Assembly: GCA_937136055.1 (NCBI GenBank)
Contig: CAKZOD010000011.1
Span: 1-64,000, forward strand
Direction of reading: 5' to 3'
DNA length: 64,000 bases
Source: an uncultured Oceanospirillaceae bacterium
GTDB lineage: Bacteria > Pseudomonadota > Gammaproteobacteria > Pseudomonadales > Balneatricaceae
This document shows, in pieces, positions 27,275 through 36,258 of this stretch. Every line of letters begins with the position of its first letter. The stretch's first letter is position 1. The position numbers and the translations under genes were made by a program. The notes under the pieces were generated by a model that saw only the letters and a list, made by a program, of their open reading frames with translations, was not told the DNA's origin and searched no databases.

Positions 27275-27754
27275 CTATTTAATCTCTTGTGCTGTCACAA
27301 TAATGCCATCAGTGTCGGCATACAAATAATCACCTTGATTAAAATCAACCTCGGCGAAATTTAGCTTAACTTCTCTCTCTCCCGCTGTAACCGGAATGTA
27401 TTTGCGTGGGCAAGTACCTAGTGCGAAAAGTGCAACCGGAATATCTTTGATCTGAAAAGTATCGCGAATATAGCCGTTAACAATGATGCCTGCATAGTTG
27501 TTTTGATGGGCGAATTTCATCAAGTTCTCACCAACAACTGCGTAATATTCGCGATCGACATCTACTACTACAATCTTTCCAGTACCGTCTTCATCACGCA
27601 ATAATTTAATCAGGTCAGTGTTGTTTTTATCTAACTTAATGGTCACTATTTGACCTTGGCAACGCTCGGCTCCACCGTAGTTATTGTAGCCTGCGCCTAG
27701 CACAAAAACCTTTTCACTGTGCTCATCACAGAGGTCAGCTGTAAAAATCGACAT
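27275..27754 (-). CDS. RraA-like protein
   Basis: 159 residues, the length of RraA. TADLCDEHSEKVFVL, NNYGGAERCQGQIVTIK, YAGIIVNGYIRD and GDYLYADTDGIIV align with RraA blocks. RraA inhibits RNase E, while near relatives are class II oxaloacetate/4-hydroxy-4-methyl-2-oxoglutarate aldolases that need an acid two residues past the RD pair. Here RD is kept but that position is Gln (RDTFQ), which argues against an aldolase. It is divergent from the glutamate mutase operon with a shared 109-base promoter region; a functional tie is unproven. Confidence 0.8.
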   Translation of the reverse strand: MSIFTADLCDEHSEKVFVLGAGYNNYGGAERCQGQIVTIKLDKNNTDLIKLLRDEDGTGKIVVVDVDREYYAVVGENLMKFAHQNNYAGIIVNGYIRDTFQIKDIPVALFALGTCPRKYIPVTAGEREVKLNFAEVDFNQGDYLYADTDGIIVTAQEIK

Positions 27755-27863
27755 AAATATTTCTCTCAGACGTTTTTGATAGATAATTCTACCAGTTAAA
27801 GGCCGTTTTTTGCATAAACTTTTGCTATCATTGAGTTTTTAATAATATGGCAGAAAGCTAACT

Positions 27864-28277
27864 ATGAAGGTAGTCACAGGCGTTGTCGGCAATGATATTC
27901 ACGTTGTTGCTAATCGGCTCATTGATCTTTCGCTGCGAGCCAGAGGATTCGAAGTCTTTAATTTAGGCGTCAATACTTACCTTGAAGAGTTCTTTGATGC
28001 AGCAGTGGAAACAGGGGCAGAAGTTTTACTTATATCGTCATTAAATGGTGAAGCAGAGGGTTGGGGGCGCGAAGTTAAAGCGCTCAAAGCGAAGTATAAG
28101 CATTTAGATAATCTGATAATGATGATTGGTGGTAACTTGGTTGTAGGCAGTGGAAATGCTGAAGACATCGTCCCTAGGTACAAAAATTATGGGTTTGATT
28201 TAGTCTGTCATCAAGTTGATCTTAATACAGGGCTAGATACTCTAGAAGCCTTCATACAAGAGCGAAATAAACAATGA
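27864..28277 (+). CDS. glmS: Glutamate mutase sigma (B12-binding) subunit GlmS
   Basis: 137 residues, the size of GlmS/MutS of coenzyme-B12-dependent glutamate mutase, which converts L-glutamate to (2S,3S)-3-methylaspartate. The cobalamin motif is D11-x-H13 followed by x-x-A16, so the usual DxHxxG has Gly replaced by Ala. The later SSLNGEAEGW (SxL) and MIGGNLVVG (GG) elements are kept. The histidine that coordinates cobalt is present. It overlaps glmE by 4 bases (ATGA). No cobalamin riboswitch fits in the short upstream region. Confidence 0.9.
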   Translation: MKVVTGVVGNDIHVVANRLIDLSLRARGFEVFNLGVNTYLEEFFDAAVETGAEVLLISSLNGEAEGWGREVKALKAKYKHLDNLIMMIGGNLVVGSGNAEDIVPRYKNYGFDLVCHQVDLNTGLDTLEAFIQERNKQ

Positions 28278-29644
28278 GTTTGCTGCAAGAAGAAAGAGAG
28301 ATAATTCTCAACAATGAATATGTTGATACTTTTGATTTTGCAGAAGTTTCCGAGTTCGTAAAAAATGCGAGTAAAGACCTTTTTATCTCGCATCACTTTA
28401 AAAATAAGCCGCTAGATAAGATGCTGGTGCAACCGCGCGGTGGGTTTCCCACTTATAAAAAGCAGTTCGCACTTAACGAGTTTTTTGTTGAAGCGAATGT
28501 CGATGTGTTACCGCTGACAATTGACTCAAATACTCGCCTTAACGATTATGCTACCGCGAGTAAGATGCTGCGATTAAGTGAAGCGAATGATGTCGACATG
28601 CTCAATGGTTACCCGCTGGTTAATCATGGCTATCGTACAACGCGCAAAATGATCACCCACTTTAATAAGCCTGTTAGTTTACGTCACGGTACGCCAGATG
28701 CGAGATTGCTAATTGAAACCGCTATTGCCTCGGGCATTTTCGAGATTGAAGGTGGGCCTATCACTTACCTTCTGCCTTACTCAAAAAACTTTCCGTTAGA
28801 TAAGGCTTTCTTGTACTGGAAGTATGTAGAGCGCGTGTGTGCTAACTATTCTGAGCTTAACGAACCGATTAACCGTGAATCGTTTGGGCCGTTAACAGCT
28901 ACTTTGGTACCTCCCTCTATTACCATTGTGATTCAGTTACTTGAGATGCTGCTGTCTCTAGAAGAGGGTGTAAAGTCTTTTTCAGTGTCGTTTGCGCAGC
29001 AAGGATCAATGAATCAGGATATCGTCACAGGTGCTGTGATCAAGAAAATGGCTAAGTATTACGCCAAGCAGATTGACTGTGAAGACGCTGCGATTCACTT
29101 GGTTTACCATCAGTGGATGGGCGCTTTCCCAACCAATAGAGACTATGCAGAGCAGCTGATTAACATGTCTACAGTGATTGCCTCTATGGTCGGTGCTGAC
29201 AAAATCATTACTAAAACGCGCGAAGAAGCGGTTGGTATACCTACTAAAGAGGCAAACGCCAAAACAGTAGCTAATACGCAATACACCCTGCGCATATTAA
29301 ATGGTTTACCCAGTGTTGTTGATGAAGAGGAGGAAGAGATTCTTACCTTGGAAGTTAAAGCGATTATGGAAGCAGTATTTAACGACCCTGCGGATACCTT
29401 ATGGCGCAAAGTGTTTAACTCGATCAAAAATGGCATCATCGATGTACCTTTCTCGCCGCATATCATCAATCACAATGAGCTGATTACGATTCGTGATCCA
29501 CAAAAGAATATCAGGATCATCAAGCGCGGAAATGTACCTATTCCAGATCGTTGCTACGCTTATGAAAAAGGCAAATGTGACTTAACCAAAGATACCACTA
29601 GTATTGTCAACGACATCATTCACGATATAGGGATCATGCAATGA
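28274..29644 (+). CDS. glmE: Glutamate mutase epsilon (catalytic) subunit GlmE
   Basis: 456 residues, slightly shorter than the roughly 480 of Clostridium GlmE. By offset from the remembered C. cochlearium numbering, all substrate contacts are kept: R55, R88, R137 (the arginine claw, in QPRGG, NTRLNDY and LRHGTPDAR), E159 in EGGPITY, Y165, Y169, and K314/E318 in ITKTREEAVGIPTK. This argues for a true glutamate-to-3-methylaspartate mutase with a B12 radical mechanism. It is coupled by 4-base overlaps to glmS upstream and glmL downstream. Confidence 0.92.
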   Translation: MSLLQEEREIILNNEYVDTFDFAEVSEFVKNASKDLFISHHFKNKPLDKMLVQPRGGFPTYKKQFALNEFFVEANVDVLPLTIDSNTRLNDYATASKMLRLSEANDVDMLNGYPLVNHGYRTTRKMITHFNKPVSLRHGTPDARLLIETAIASGIFEIEGGPITYLLPYSKNFPLDKAFLYWKYVERVCANYSELNEPINRESFGPLTATLVPPSITIVIQLLEMLLSLEEGVKSFSVSFAQQGSMNQDIVTGAVIKKMAKYYAKQIDCEDAAIHLVYHQWMGAFPTNRDYAEQLINMSTVIASMVGADKIITKTREEAVGIPTKEANAKTVANTQYTLRILNGLPSVVDEEEEEILTLEVKAIMEAVFNDPADTLWRKVFNSIKNGIIDVPFSPHIINHNELITIRDPQKNIRIIKRGNVPIPDRCYAYEKGKCDLTKDTTSIVNDIIHDIGIMQ

Positions 29645-30840
29645 GCCTAGAAAATAAATTATTAATCGATGTCGGCAGTACGTATTTTAAAATCAGTACT
29701 GAAACCAGCATTGAACAGCATTTTAGAGACTTCAATAAAGATATTCTCGATGATTTAATGCACCACTGCGCTGAAACTATCGGTAAATACGATAAGCAAA
29801 ATGTACATATTTGCTCATCGGCAAATGGCGGTTTAAATACCTTAATTATCGGTATCACAAACTCTTATTCTTTAAAATATGCCACCAATATCGCGTTTAA
29901 TTCCGGCATCAATATCATCGATACTATCCTCTATCAAGATATAGAAGATTACTCTGTTCCCAGTGAGCTTGTAGATGTGGTGATCATTGTTGGAGGGATT
30001 GATTCTTGTGCGGGTATTTTTAATGACAGCTTATATAGCTATTTAGCTAAGTTAGATTACTCCAACATTGTTTTTGTTGGCAGCAGCCAAGATGCGCCGA
30101 TGATAGAGCAGAATATCGAAAATGTTGACATACTCCCCAACATTATTGATAACAAACTACACATCGTTGAAGAGTCATTGAAAGAGTATCTTACCAATTT
30201 GTATCAGCAAGATATTGAAGGTAAAGAAGATATTAAGAGTCTGTACGCGATTACAGATAACCAAATTTATCCGACGCCATATATCGTTAATAGCGCACTG
30301 CCATTGATTGATGCGCGCTATTCGATTGTTAACCCTTTTATCTTACTCGACATTGGTGGTGCGACTACAGATATTCACTACTCCAAAGATTTAGTGGAAG
30401 AGAATATCGTCACCGAGAATGAATATGATCGATTGGTGTTTAAAAAACTGGGTGTTTATAAGTCTAAACAGTCTTTGATCTTTGCAGCTAAAAATAATGA
30501 ATTCGTATACGAGTTGTTGATGCATCTTAAGGTGACTGAAAATATCTTTAACGAACAAGGTGCTAAAGCCACTAAAATATTGATGCAGTTAGCAATATTT
30601 TTAGTGTTGTGTAAATTGTCGCACTATCGAAAAGCCTATGTGAACCTTAAATTCCAAACGATTAACTCTTTCGTGCTGACTGGTGGTATCACTAAAGTGC
30701 TGAGCACTGAAGAAATTGAAGATATTGTTGCTTTCTTCTATAAAAAAATTCTGACCTCAGAGCACAGGCCAAAAGTGGTGTTGGATGCAAATTATGATAT
30801 TTGGACCTTAGGTGTAAAAGGAGACGAGTCATGTCTATAA
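29641..30840 (+). CDS. glmL: Glutamate mutase reactivase-like ATPase GlmL (MutL)
   Basis: 399 residues of the ASKHA (actin/Hsp70-like) fold: phosphate-1 loop LLIDVGSTYFKIS at the N-terminus, LLDIGGATTDIHY in the middle and a late FVLTGGITKVLS. GlmL/MutL proteins accompany glutamate mutase and are thought to exchange damaged cobalamin. Bacterial MutL proteins of this type are often 450 residues or more, so this one is on the short side. The start overlaps glmE by 4 bases, and the end overlaps the AMP-ligase start by 10 bases. Confidence 0.87.
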   Translation: MSLENKLLIDVGSTYFKISTETSIEQHFRDFNKDILDDLMHHCAETIGKYDKQNVHICSSANGGLNTLIIGITNSYSLKYATNIAFNSGINIIDTILYQDIEDYSVPSELVDVVIIVGGIDSCAGIFNDSLYSYLAKLDYSNIVFVGSSQDAPMIEQNIENVDILPNIIDNKLHIVEESLKEYLTNLYQQDIEGKEDIKSLYAITDNQIYPTPYIVNSALPLIDARYSIVNPFILLDIGGATTDIHYSKDLVEENIVTENEYDRLVFKKLGVYKSKQSLIFAAKNNEFVYELLMHLKVTENIFNEQGAKATKILMQLAIFLVLCKLSHYRKAYVNLKFQTINSFVLTGGITKVLSTEEIEDIVAFFYKKILTSEHRPKVVLDANYDIWTLGVKGDESCL

Positions 30841-32399
30841 ATTGTATAAGAGCACTGCTGGAAAAAGCAGTGCAGACTGATGGCGAAAAAACGGCGCTTA
30901 TTTATAACGATCAAAGCATCAGCTATAGCCAGCTTTATACAAAAGTGAATCAGGTTGCTTTTTATCTTAATGAGCTCGATCTTGAAAAACGCGCTCGTAT
31001 CGGTATTTATTCTGATAAGGGTATCGAGCAAGTCGTCGCAATTTTAGCGATATTGTCCACTGATTATATTTTGGTTCCCTTGACCAAAATGCTCAAAAGC
31101 GAGCAAGTGGAATATATTATTAAAGACTGTGATATCAAATGTATCATCACAGATAAGCTGAAGCTTGAAAATATTGAAGAAATCGATTTTGACGGTCACA
31201 TCATCTCCTACGAGACGACGAATCGAGAAAAAGCGTCATTTGAAGAGATATACAAGTATTACAACAAGCCGTATGAGTGCGATATTAATGGTCATAACAA
31301 TGCATTAATTACCTATTCTTTTGGGATGACAGGTACGCCAAAAGGGATTGTTATCTCTCATCGCAACTTAATAGACTCAGCCCGTGTTGTCTCACAATAC
31401 CTCAAACTAGAGCACGATGACGTGATTTCGGGGTTACTGACATTCAACCTTGATTACGGGTTAAATCAGATATTCTGTGCGCTTTACAAGAAAGCTACGT
31501 TGGCGCTGCATCGCTTTATATTGGCGGATGATTTCTTTAATCATGTGATCAACGATAAGGTCAGCGTTATTCCCTTGATGCCGATAGATATCTCACAGAT
31601 GTTTGAAGATGACCTGCACCGCATCCCAAGTGCTGAGCTATTTGATAGCGTAAAAACTATCACCTCATCAGGGGGCAATGTAACGGCTAAAATGATCGCC
31701 GATTGCAAAAAAACATTTCAAAAAGCCGATTTTTATTCGATGCACGGGCTGACAGAAGCATTTCGCTCAACTTATTTAGATCCATCTCAGGTACAGATTC
31801 GTCCTGACTCTATCGGTAAAGCGATACCTGATGTAGAGCTTTATGTGCTTAACGAAGAAGGTAAAGAGTGTGGCGTTCGCGAAGTGGGTGAGCTGATTCA
31901 TCGCGGCGGCTACATTTACCGCGGTTTTTGGAATGCGCCAGAGCAAAACGCTAAGCGTTATAAATCAGTGCAGATTCTCAAAGAAATCGTAAACCTAGAT
32001 GGGCAGTTGAGCGATGAAATTGTCGTGGCAACCGGTGATTATGTCTATAAAGACGAGGAAGGGTACTTCTACTTTGTCTCAAGAGATGATGACATGATTA
32101 AGACTCGCGGTTATCGCGTTTCCCCTTATGAGATTGAATCTGTTGTTGCTAAGAATATCCCGCAAATCTCTCAGTGTGCCGTTTTTGGTTTGGAGAACGA
32201 GCTAATCGAGGAAGAAATTGTGATGGTATATTCAGCGCTAAGTGAGATCTCTGGTGAAGAAGTGTTGTTTGAGCTGAAGAAACATCTGGCCTCTTACATG
32301 ATTCCTAGCAAAGTTATCTATAAGCGCTCACTACCACTGGTACAAAGCGATAAAAACAAGATAAACAAAGATGAACTCAAAGAAGAGTTAACCGCGTAG
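30831..32399 (+). CDS. AMP-forming ligase coupled to glutamate mutase
   Basis: 522 residues of the acyl-adenylating (ANL) superfamily. The phosphate loop reads YSFGMTGTPKG instead of the usual SGTTG. Core A4 is TFNLDYGLNQIF, A5 YSMHGLTEA, A7/A8 VATGDYVYKDEEGYFYFVSR then DDMIKTRGYRVSPYEIE, and a probable catalytic lysine sits in SDKNKINKDEL. FxxDYGLNQ resembles exosortase-associated ligases more than standard NRPS domains, whose amino-binding Asp is absent here. The ATG at 30831 follows AAGGAG and overlaps glmL. No carrier protein is adjacent. Activation of 3-methylaspartate or a derived acid is a hypothesis. Confidence 0.82.
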   Translation: MSINCIRALLEKAVQTDGEKTALIYNDQSISYSQLYTKVNQVAFYLNELDLEKRARIGIYSDKGIEQVVAILAILSTDYILVPLTKMLKSEQVEYIIKDCDIKCIITDKLKLENIEEIDFDGHIISYETTNREKASFEEIYKYYNKPYECDINGHNNALITYSFGMTGTPKGIVISHRNLIDSARVVSQYLKLEHDDVISGLLTFNLDYGLNQIFCALYKKATLALHRFILADDFFNHVINDKVSVIPLMPIDISQMFEDDLHRIPSAELFDSVKTITSSGGNVTAKMIADCKKTFQKADFYSMHGLTEAFRSTYLDPSQVQIRPDSIGKAIPDVELYVLNEEGKECGVREVGELIHRGGYIYRGFWNAPEQNAKRYKSVQILKEIVNLDGQLSDEIVVATGDYVYKDEEGYFYFVSRDDDMIKTRGYRVSPYEIESVVAKNIPQISQCAVFGLENELIEEEIVMVYSALSEISGEEVLFELKKHLASYMIPSKVIYKRSLPLVQSDKNKINKDELKEELTA

Positions 32400-32744
32400 C
32401 TATTCCCATCTGATGACTAGATGCAGCTTATGGAAATATCCAAATAGCTGTAGCTAGTCTTACCTTCCTCAAAGACTATTACAAAGCCAAGAGTAGTGAT
32501 TTAGTTTGTCACTTTATAAAACGTGATAAAAAAGATTATCAAGCCGCGAAGCACTGCTGAAATACGCTTTAAAAAAGTAAATACCATTAATGTTATCAAA
32601 TGCATACACTTGTTTAGAGGTTACAGTAGACAGCTAAAATCGCATCTGTATATTAATAACTCTCGCTAGCTAAAAGGACTGGCACTGTTACAAAAGTTGT
32701 AACATTTGCATCACCACGGATGAGTAATACGGTAGTACATCCTA
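32400..32744. other. Intergenic region after the mutase-ligase operon
   Basis: 345 bases with no convincing gene. It contains the palindrome TGTTACAA-AAG-TTGTAACA near its downstream end, described separately. I saw no clear terminator hairpin for the operon. Confidence 0.5.
32686..32704. promoter_or_regulatory. Perfect palindrome upstream of the 32745 gene
   Basis: TGTTACAA-AAG-TTGTAACA, eight-base arms and a three-base spacer, about 40 bases before the next start codon. It looks like a dimeric repressor or activator site. The cognate protein is unknown. Confidence 0.45.
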
Positions 32745-33188
32745 ATGAGTAACAGTAAAAAGAACCAATACTATTATCCAATCATAGCCGGGCTGATTAT
32801 TTTGCTGGGCACAGTGCTTATCATCAATTGGAACAACATATTCAACCCTTCTATTGAAAAGCAGCCTTTTGTCTCTGTTGGAGATACAGTAGCGCCCTAT
32901 AAAATCGCTGTTTACTATTTTCCCGGTCAAAAGAACGCCGCTAAAGGCTTGAGTCATTACTTCAAACAGCAGGGTTATTTGGTTGATTTACTGCCAGCAG
33001 ACGGGGTTAAACGACTAGAATATAAGCGCAATGCACCTAGCCATATTTTCTTCAAAACAGAAGAGCTAGCACAGGCCATGGGCGTGAAGAAAAAGATTGA
33101 AAAAATAGTAGGGCATCCCGTTAGCGCCTATCGGTTTGCGACCACCCACGAGGATATCTCTATGATGGTCGTGTTTACCAATGTATAA
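32745..33188 (+). CDS. Membrane-anchored protein of unknown function
   Basis: 147 residues. One membrane helix (about 10-28) leaves most of the protein in the periplasm. The exported part begins with a beta-alpha pattern (IAVYYFPGQKNAAKGLSHYF, then LVDLLPA) reminiscent of LytR_C-like domains, but I cannot claim that family. It stands alone, convergent with phoR, and has a palindromic candidate operator upstream. No strong ribosome site precedes the ATG. Confidence 0.6.
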   Translation: MSNSKKNQYYYPIIAGLIILLGTVLIINWNNIFNPSIEKQPFVSVGDTVAPYKIAVYYFPGQKNAAKGLSHYFKQQGYLVDLLPADGVKRLEYKRNAPSHIFFKTEELAQAMGVKKKIEKIVGHPVSAYRFATTHEDISMMVVFTNV

Positions 33189-33214
33189 GATGCTTCTAAA
33201 AGCCTAGAGAGCCC

Positions 33215-34507
33215 TTAGAGTTCGACTAAAGTCTCCAGTGGGAACACACATCTAAAGCAGCTGCCAACACCAACGGTACTGTCAATTTCTAAAGTGCCTT
33301 GGTGGCGATGCAGTACATTCTTTACAATCGCTAACCCTAAGCCTGAACCGCCTGTGTGGAGTGAGCGATCATCATCTACACGATAGAATCGCTCTGTCAG
33401 TCTATCTATGTGGATGGAACTGATACCAGGGCCGTTATCGGTGACGCTAAAGCAGCTGCCATTAGCATCGCAAGTCCAGCGAATATCGATAGTGCCACCA
33501 TCTGGGGTGTAACGTATAGCGTTGTAAACAAGATTAGAAAATGCGCTGTGCAGTTCTTTTTCTCGGCCCATCATGCCAATGTTTTCAGCAATCTCAATAT
33601 TGATCGTGTGCTTTTTGCCCTCTGCTACTTGTTCGGCAGAACCTGCAACACTTAATACAATGGCAGATACATCCACGGGCATTTCGTCCATCGCCACTTC
33701 AGTAGAATCTAAGCGAGAAAGTAGTAATAAATCTTCCACTAAGCTTTGCATGCGATCGGATTGCTGCTGCATTTGCTGCATCGCTCGCTCAACGGGTTTT
33801 ATCAAACCTCCTTGATCGAGGAAGGTTTCTAAATAGCCGCGAATAACCGTTAATGGTGTGCGTAATTCATGAGAAGCGTTAGCCACAAAATCCTGGCGTG
33901 TTTGCTCTAAACGCATCAAATCAGTGATATCGCGAGCAACCAGTAACTTCTCAGATTGACCAAACTCAGTGATGTAATACTGTAATTCGATTTCTCCATC
34001 GTGAGGGCTAGGTTGTAGCAAAGGCTCTTGGTAATTTCCACGCTGATAATAGCGAATGAAATTAGGATCACGCATCATATTGAAAAGAGGCTTGCCGAGA
34101 TCCGATTCGTTTTGAAACCCGAGTAAGCGCTCAGCAGCTAAATTCCACCACTGCATATTATTGTGCTGATCAATAATAACAACGGCATCATTGAGTGCCG
34201 CGGAAAATTGCTGGAAGCGCTCAATGACAGATAACAGCTCGCTTTCACGATTTCGTCTGATTTTTCGAATGCGGTAGAGGTGATCGAAAATATCTCCCCA
34301 CTCACCTTTAGCATCTGGGGGATCTGTTTCTAGTTCTTGCTCTAACCAATCTCTGAGTCTTCTAAACTGAATAAGCTGTGAAACTGACCAGCCAAAAAGC
34401 GCGCATGTGATGCTTAGGAGTAGTATGTCGAATAACCAGCCGAATACTCCCGCACAGATAACTAACAGTAGAAATTTACTGGTCGCTTTGTGAGATGTTA
34501 TGCCCAA
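33215..34507 (-). CDS. phoR: Phosphate-regulon sensor histidine kinase PhoR
   Basis: 430 residues. Two N-terminal membrane helices (about 12-45) without a large periplasmic domain, a PAS domain (FQQFSAALNDAVVIIDQHNN), the phosphoacceptor region FVANASHELRTPLTVIRGY, N-box NLVYNAIRYTP, and ATP lid FSVTDNGPGI...GGSGLGLAIVKNVL. This is the PhoR layout, which reads phosphate supply through PhoU and the Pst transporter and phosphorylates PhoB. It follows phoB by 59 bases and is controlled with it. Confidence 0.94.
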   Translation of the reverse strand: MGITSHKATSKFLLLVICAGVFGWLFDILLLSITCALFGWSVSQLIQFRRLRDWLEQELETDPPDAKGEWGDIFDHLYRIRKIRRNRESELLSVIERFQQFSAALNDAVVIIDQHNNMQWWNLAAERLLGFQNESDLGKPLFNMMRDPNFIRYYQRGNYQEPLLQPSPHDGEIELQYYITEFGQSEKLLVARDITDLMRLEQTRQDFVANASHELRTPLTVIRGYLETFLDQGGLIKPVERAMQQMQQQSDRMQSLVEDLLLLSRLDSTEVAMDEMPVDVSAIVLSVAGSAEQVAEGKKHTINIEIAENIGMMGREKELHSAFSNLVYNAIRYTPDGGTIDIRWTCDANGSCFSVTDNGPGISSIHIDRLTERFYRVDDDRSLHTGGSGLGLAIVKNVLHRHQGTLEIDSTVGVGSCFRCVFPLETLVEL

Positions 34508-34566
34508 AAGAGAAACCCTATAGCGATAATTAAATATCGCTGTTTGAAATTATTAATTTTAACCCG

Positions 34567-35262
34567 CTACGGCTTTTGCGTAGAAAAGCGATAACCTGTG
34601 CCGCGCACTGTTTGTATCAGATATTCATGGCGCTTGCCAAGTGCTTTGCGTAATCGTCTGATATGGACATCAACGGTGCGCTCTTCCACATAAACATTGC
34701 CGCCCCAAACCATATCGAGTAGCTGAGTACGAGAATACGCTCTATCTTGGTGTGTCATGAAAAATTGCAGTAGGCGATACTCTGTAGGGCCAAGATCTAA
34801 AGTATTGCCATCAGCGCTAGCGCGATGTGAAACTGGGTCCAAAATTAAGCTATCGACTTCAACAACCTGATCAACACCTTTAGGCGTAACACGGCGCAGC
34901 ACCGATTTTAATCTAGCAACGAGTTCTCTTGGAGAAAAAGGCTTAGTGATGTAATCGTCAATACCTGCTTCTAAACCGTGAACTTTATGATCTTCATCAT
35001 CTCTTGCTGTCAGCATGATAATAGGTATGTCGGATGTTTGTTCGTCACTGCGCAGGCGTCTCGCCAGTTCGATTCCACTGACTTTTGGCATCATCCAATC
35101 GAGTAAAACCATATCAGGCTTATTATTAATAATCATCTGGTGAGCGAGCTGAGCATTATCAGCTTCTAGACAATGAAACCCTGCCATTTCTAAGGCAACG
35201 GCTATCATTTGTCTGATTGGCGCTTCATCATCTACAATTAAAATCTGTTTAACGGGTCCCAT
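34567..35262 (-). CDS. phoB: Phosphate-regulon response regulator PhoB
   Basis: 231 residues, OmpR/PhoB class. The receiver domain has LIVDDEAPIRQMI, the phosphoacceptor Asp in DMVLLDWMMPKVSG and PFSPRELVARLK. The C-terminal winged helix has GPTEYRLLQFFMTH, WGGNVYVEERTVDVHIRRLR and TVRGTGYRFS. The ATG at 35262 follows GAGG by six bases; an earlier one at 35277 is less fitting. A Pho box lies about 80 bases upstream, consistent with autoregulation. Confidence 0.95.
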   Translation of the reverse strand: MGPVKQILIVDDEAPIRQMIAVALEMAGFHCLEADNAQLAHQMIINNKPDMVLLDWMMPKVSGIELARRLRSDEQTSDIPIIMLTARDDEDHKVHGLEAGIDDYITKPFSPRELVARLKSVLRRVTPKGVDQVVEVDSLILDPVSHRASADGNTLDLGPTEYRLLQFFMTHQDRAYSRTQLLDMVWGGNVYVEERTVDVHIRRLRKALGKRHEYLIQTVRGTGYRFSTQKP

Positions 35263-35343
35263 GTTCAACCTCATCATTTGTGTAATTTGCTATTGGGCGA
35301 GCTCAAGTGCTGCCTTTGATGTTAACCATTACAAATTAAAATT

Positions 35344-35361
35344 GTGACAGAAATGTTACAG
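35344..35361 (-). promoter_or_regulatory. Pho box upstream of phoB
   Basis: On the minus strand CTGTAAC-ATTT-CTGTCAC, two near-identical seven-mers 11 bases apart, close to the consensus CTGTCAT-A(A/T)A(A/T)-CTGTCA(C/T). It implies PhoB autoactivation of phoBR. Pattern seen; binding inferred. Confidence 0.75.
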
Positions 35362-35393
35362 ATCGCGAATTTTAGTGAACATCGCCTAGTAAA

Positions 35394-36254
35394 TTATAAA
35401 TAATTGATGATGATGGCGATGAAAACAACAAGGCCGGCATAGTGATTATTTAAAAAAGCCTTAAAGCATTGATCGCGCAGTCGGTCTTTACATAAATACT
35501 GCTGGTAAATGAAAAGTCCGGCCATGATGATTAAGCCCAAGTAATAAACAACGCCGAGCTGCGCAGCAAAACCTGCAGCTACAAGTAATAGCAACGCGAT
35601 AGTTTGCAACACACCATTAATCAGATTATCAAAGCGGCCAAATAAAATGGCACTGGATTTGACTCCGATTTTTAGATCATCATCACGATCGACCATGGCA
35701 TACATTGTATCGTAAGCTGTCGTCCATGCGATTTTGGCAAAGTACAGCAGCCAGGCAACCATAGGTAGCTGCTCGTTGGTAGCACTAAATGCCATGGGGA
35801 TACCGAACCCGAAAGCCGCCCCTAACACGATCTGCGGTAAGTGTGTAAATCGTTTCATAAAAGGATAGCTAAACGCTAGCGCTAAAGCGGCGAAAGAGAG
35901 GTACACAGTCATACTATTGGTGGTTAATAAAACCAGTAGAAAGGCGATGCTCATTAAGGCGATAAACAAAATGACAGCTTCGCGGGTAGATATACGCTTT
36001 TGAGCTAATGGACGATTCGCAGTACGTTTTACTTTGCCATCTATTTTGCGATCGGCAATATCATTAATGACGCAGCCAGCTGAGCGCGTTAAAAACACCC
36101 CTAAGGTAAAAACGATGATCAGAGAAAGCGGCGGAATTCCTTCATTGGCGATCCATAATGCCCAAAGTGTAGGCCATAAAAGAAGGTAGCTGCCGATGGG
36201 TTTGTCAAAGCGAGTGAGAGCTGAGTAGACTTTTAATCGTTCGGTTAGCGTCAT
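35394..36254 (-). CDS. ubiA: 4-hydroxybenzoate polyprenyltransferase UbiA
   Basis: 286 residues, an inner-membrane prenyltransferase with about eight or nine helices. The two Mg-diphosphate motifs are visible: [15 protein letters not shown] and [36 protein letters not shown] at the N-terminus is typical of UbiA. It attaches the polyprenyl tail to 4-hydroxybenzoate in ubiquinone synthesis. The chorismate lyase gene precedes it by four bases, so the two-step entry to ubiquinone is one operon. Confidence 0.96.
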   Translation of the reverse strand: MTLTERLKVYSALTRFDKPIGSYLLLWPTLWALWIANEGIPPLSLIIVFTLGVFLTRSAGCVINDIADRKIDGKVKRTANRPLAQKRISTREAVILFIALMSIAFLLVLLTTNSMTVYLSFAALALAFSYPFMKRFTHLPQIVLGAAFGFGIPMAFSATNEQLPMVAWLLYFAKIAWTTAYDTMYAMVDRDDDLKIGVKSSAILFGRFDNLINGVLQTIALLLLVAAGFAAQLGVVYYLGLIIMAGLFIYQQYLCKDRLRDQCFKAFLNNHYAGLVVFIAIIINYL

Positions 36255-36258
36255 AGTG

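Noticed and set aside
27755..27863. Cobalamin riboswitch upstream of the glutamate mutase operon
   Set aside because: The gap is only 109 bases and shows no B12-box-like sequence or long fold, and half of it must serve the divergent RraA-like gene.
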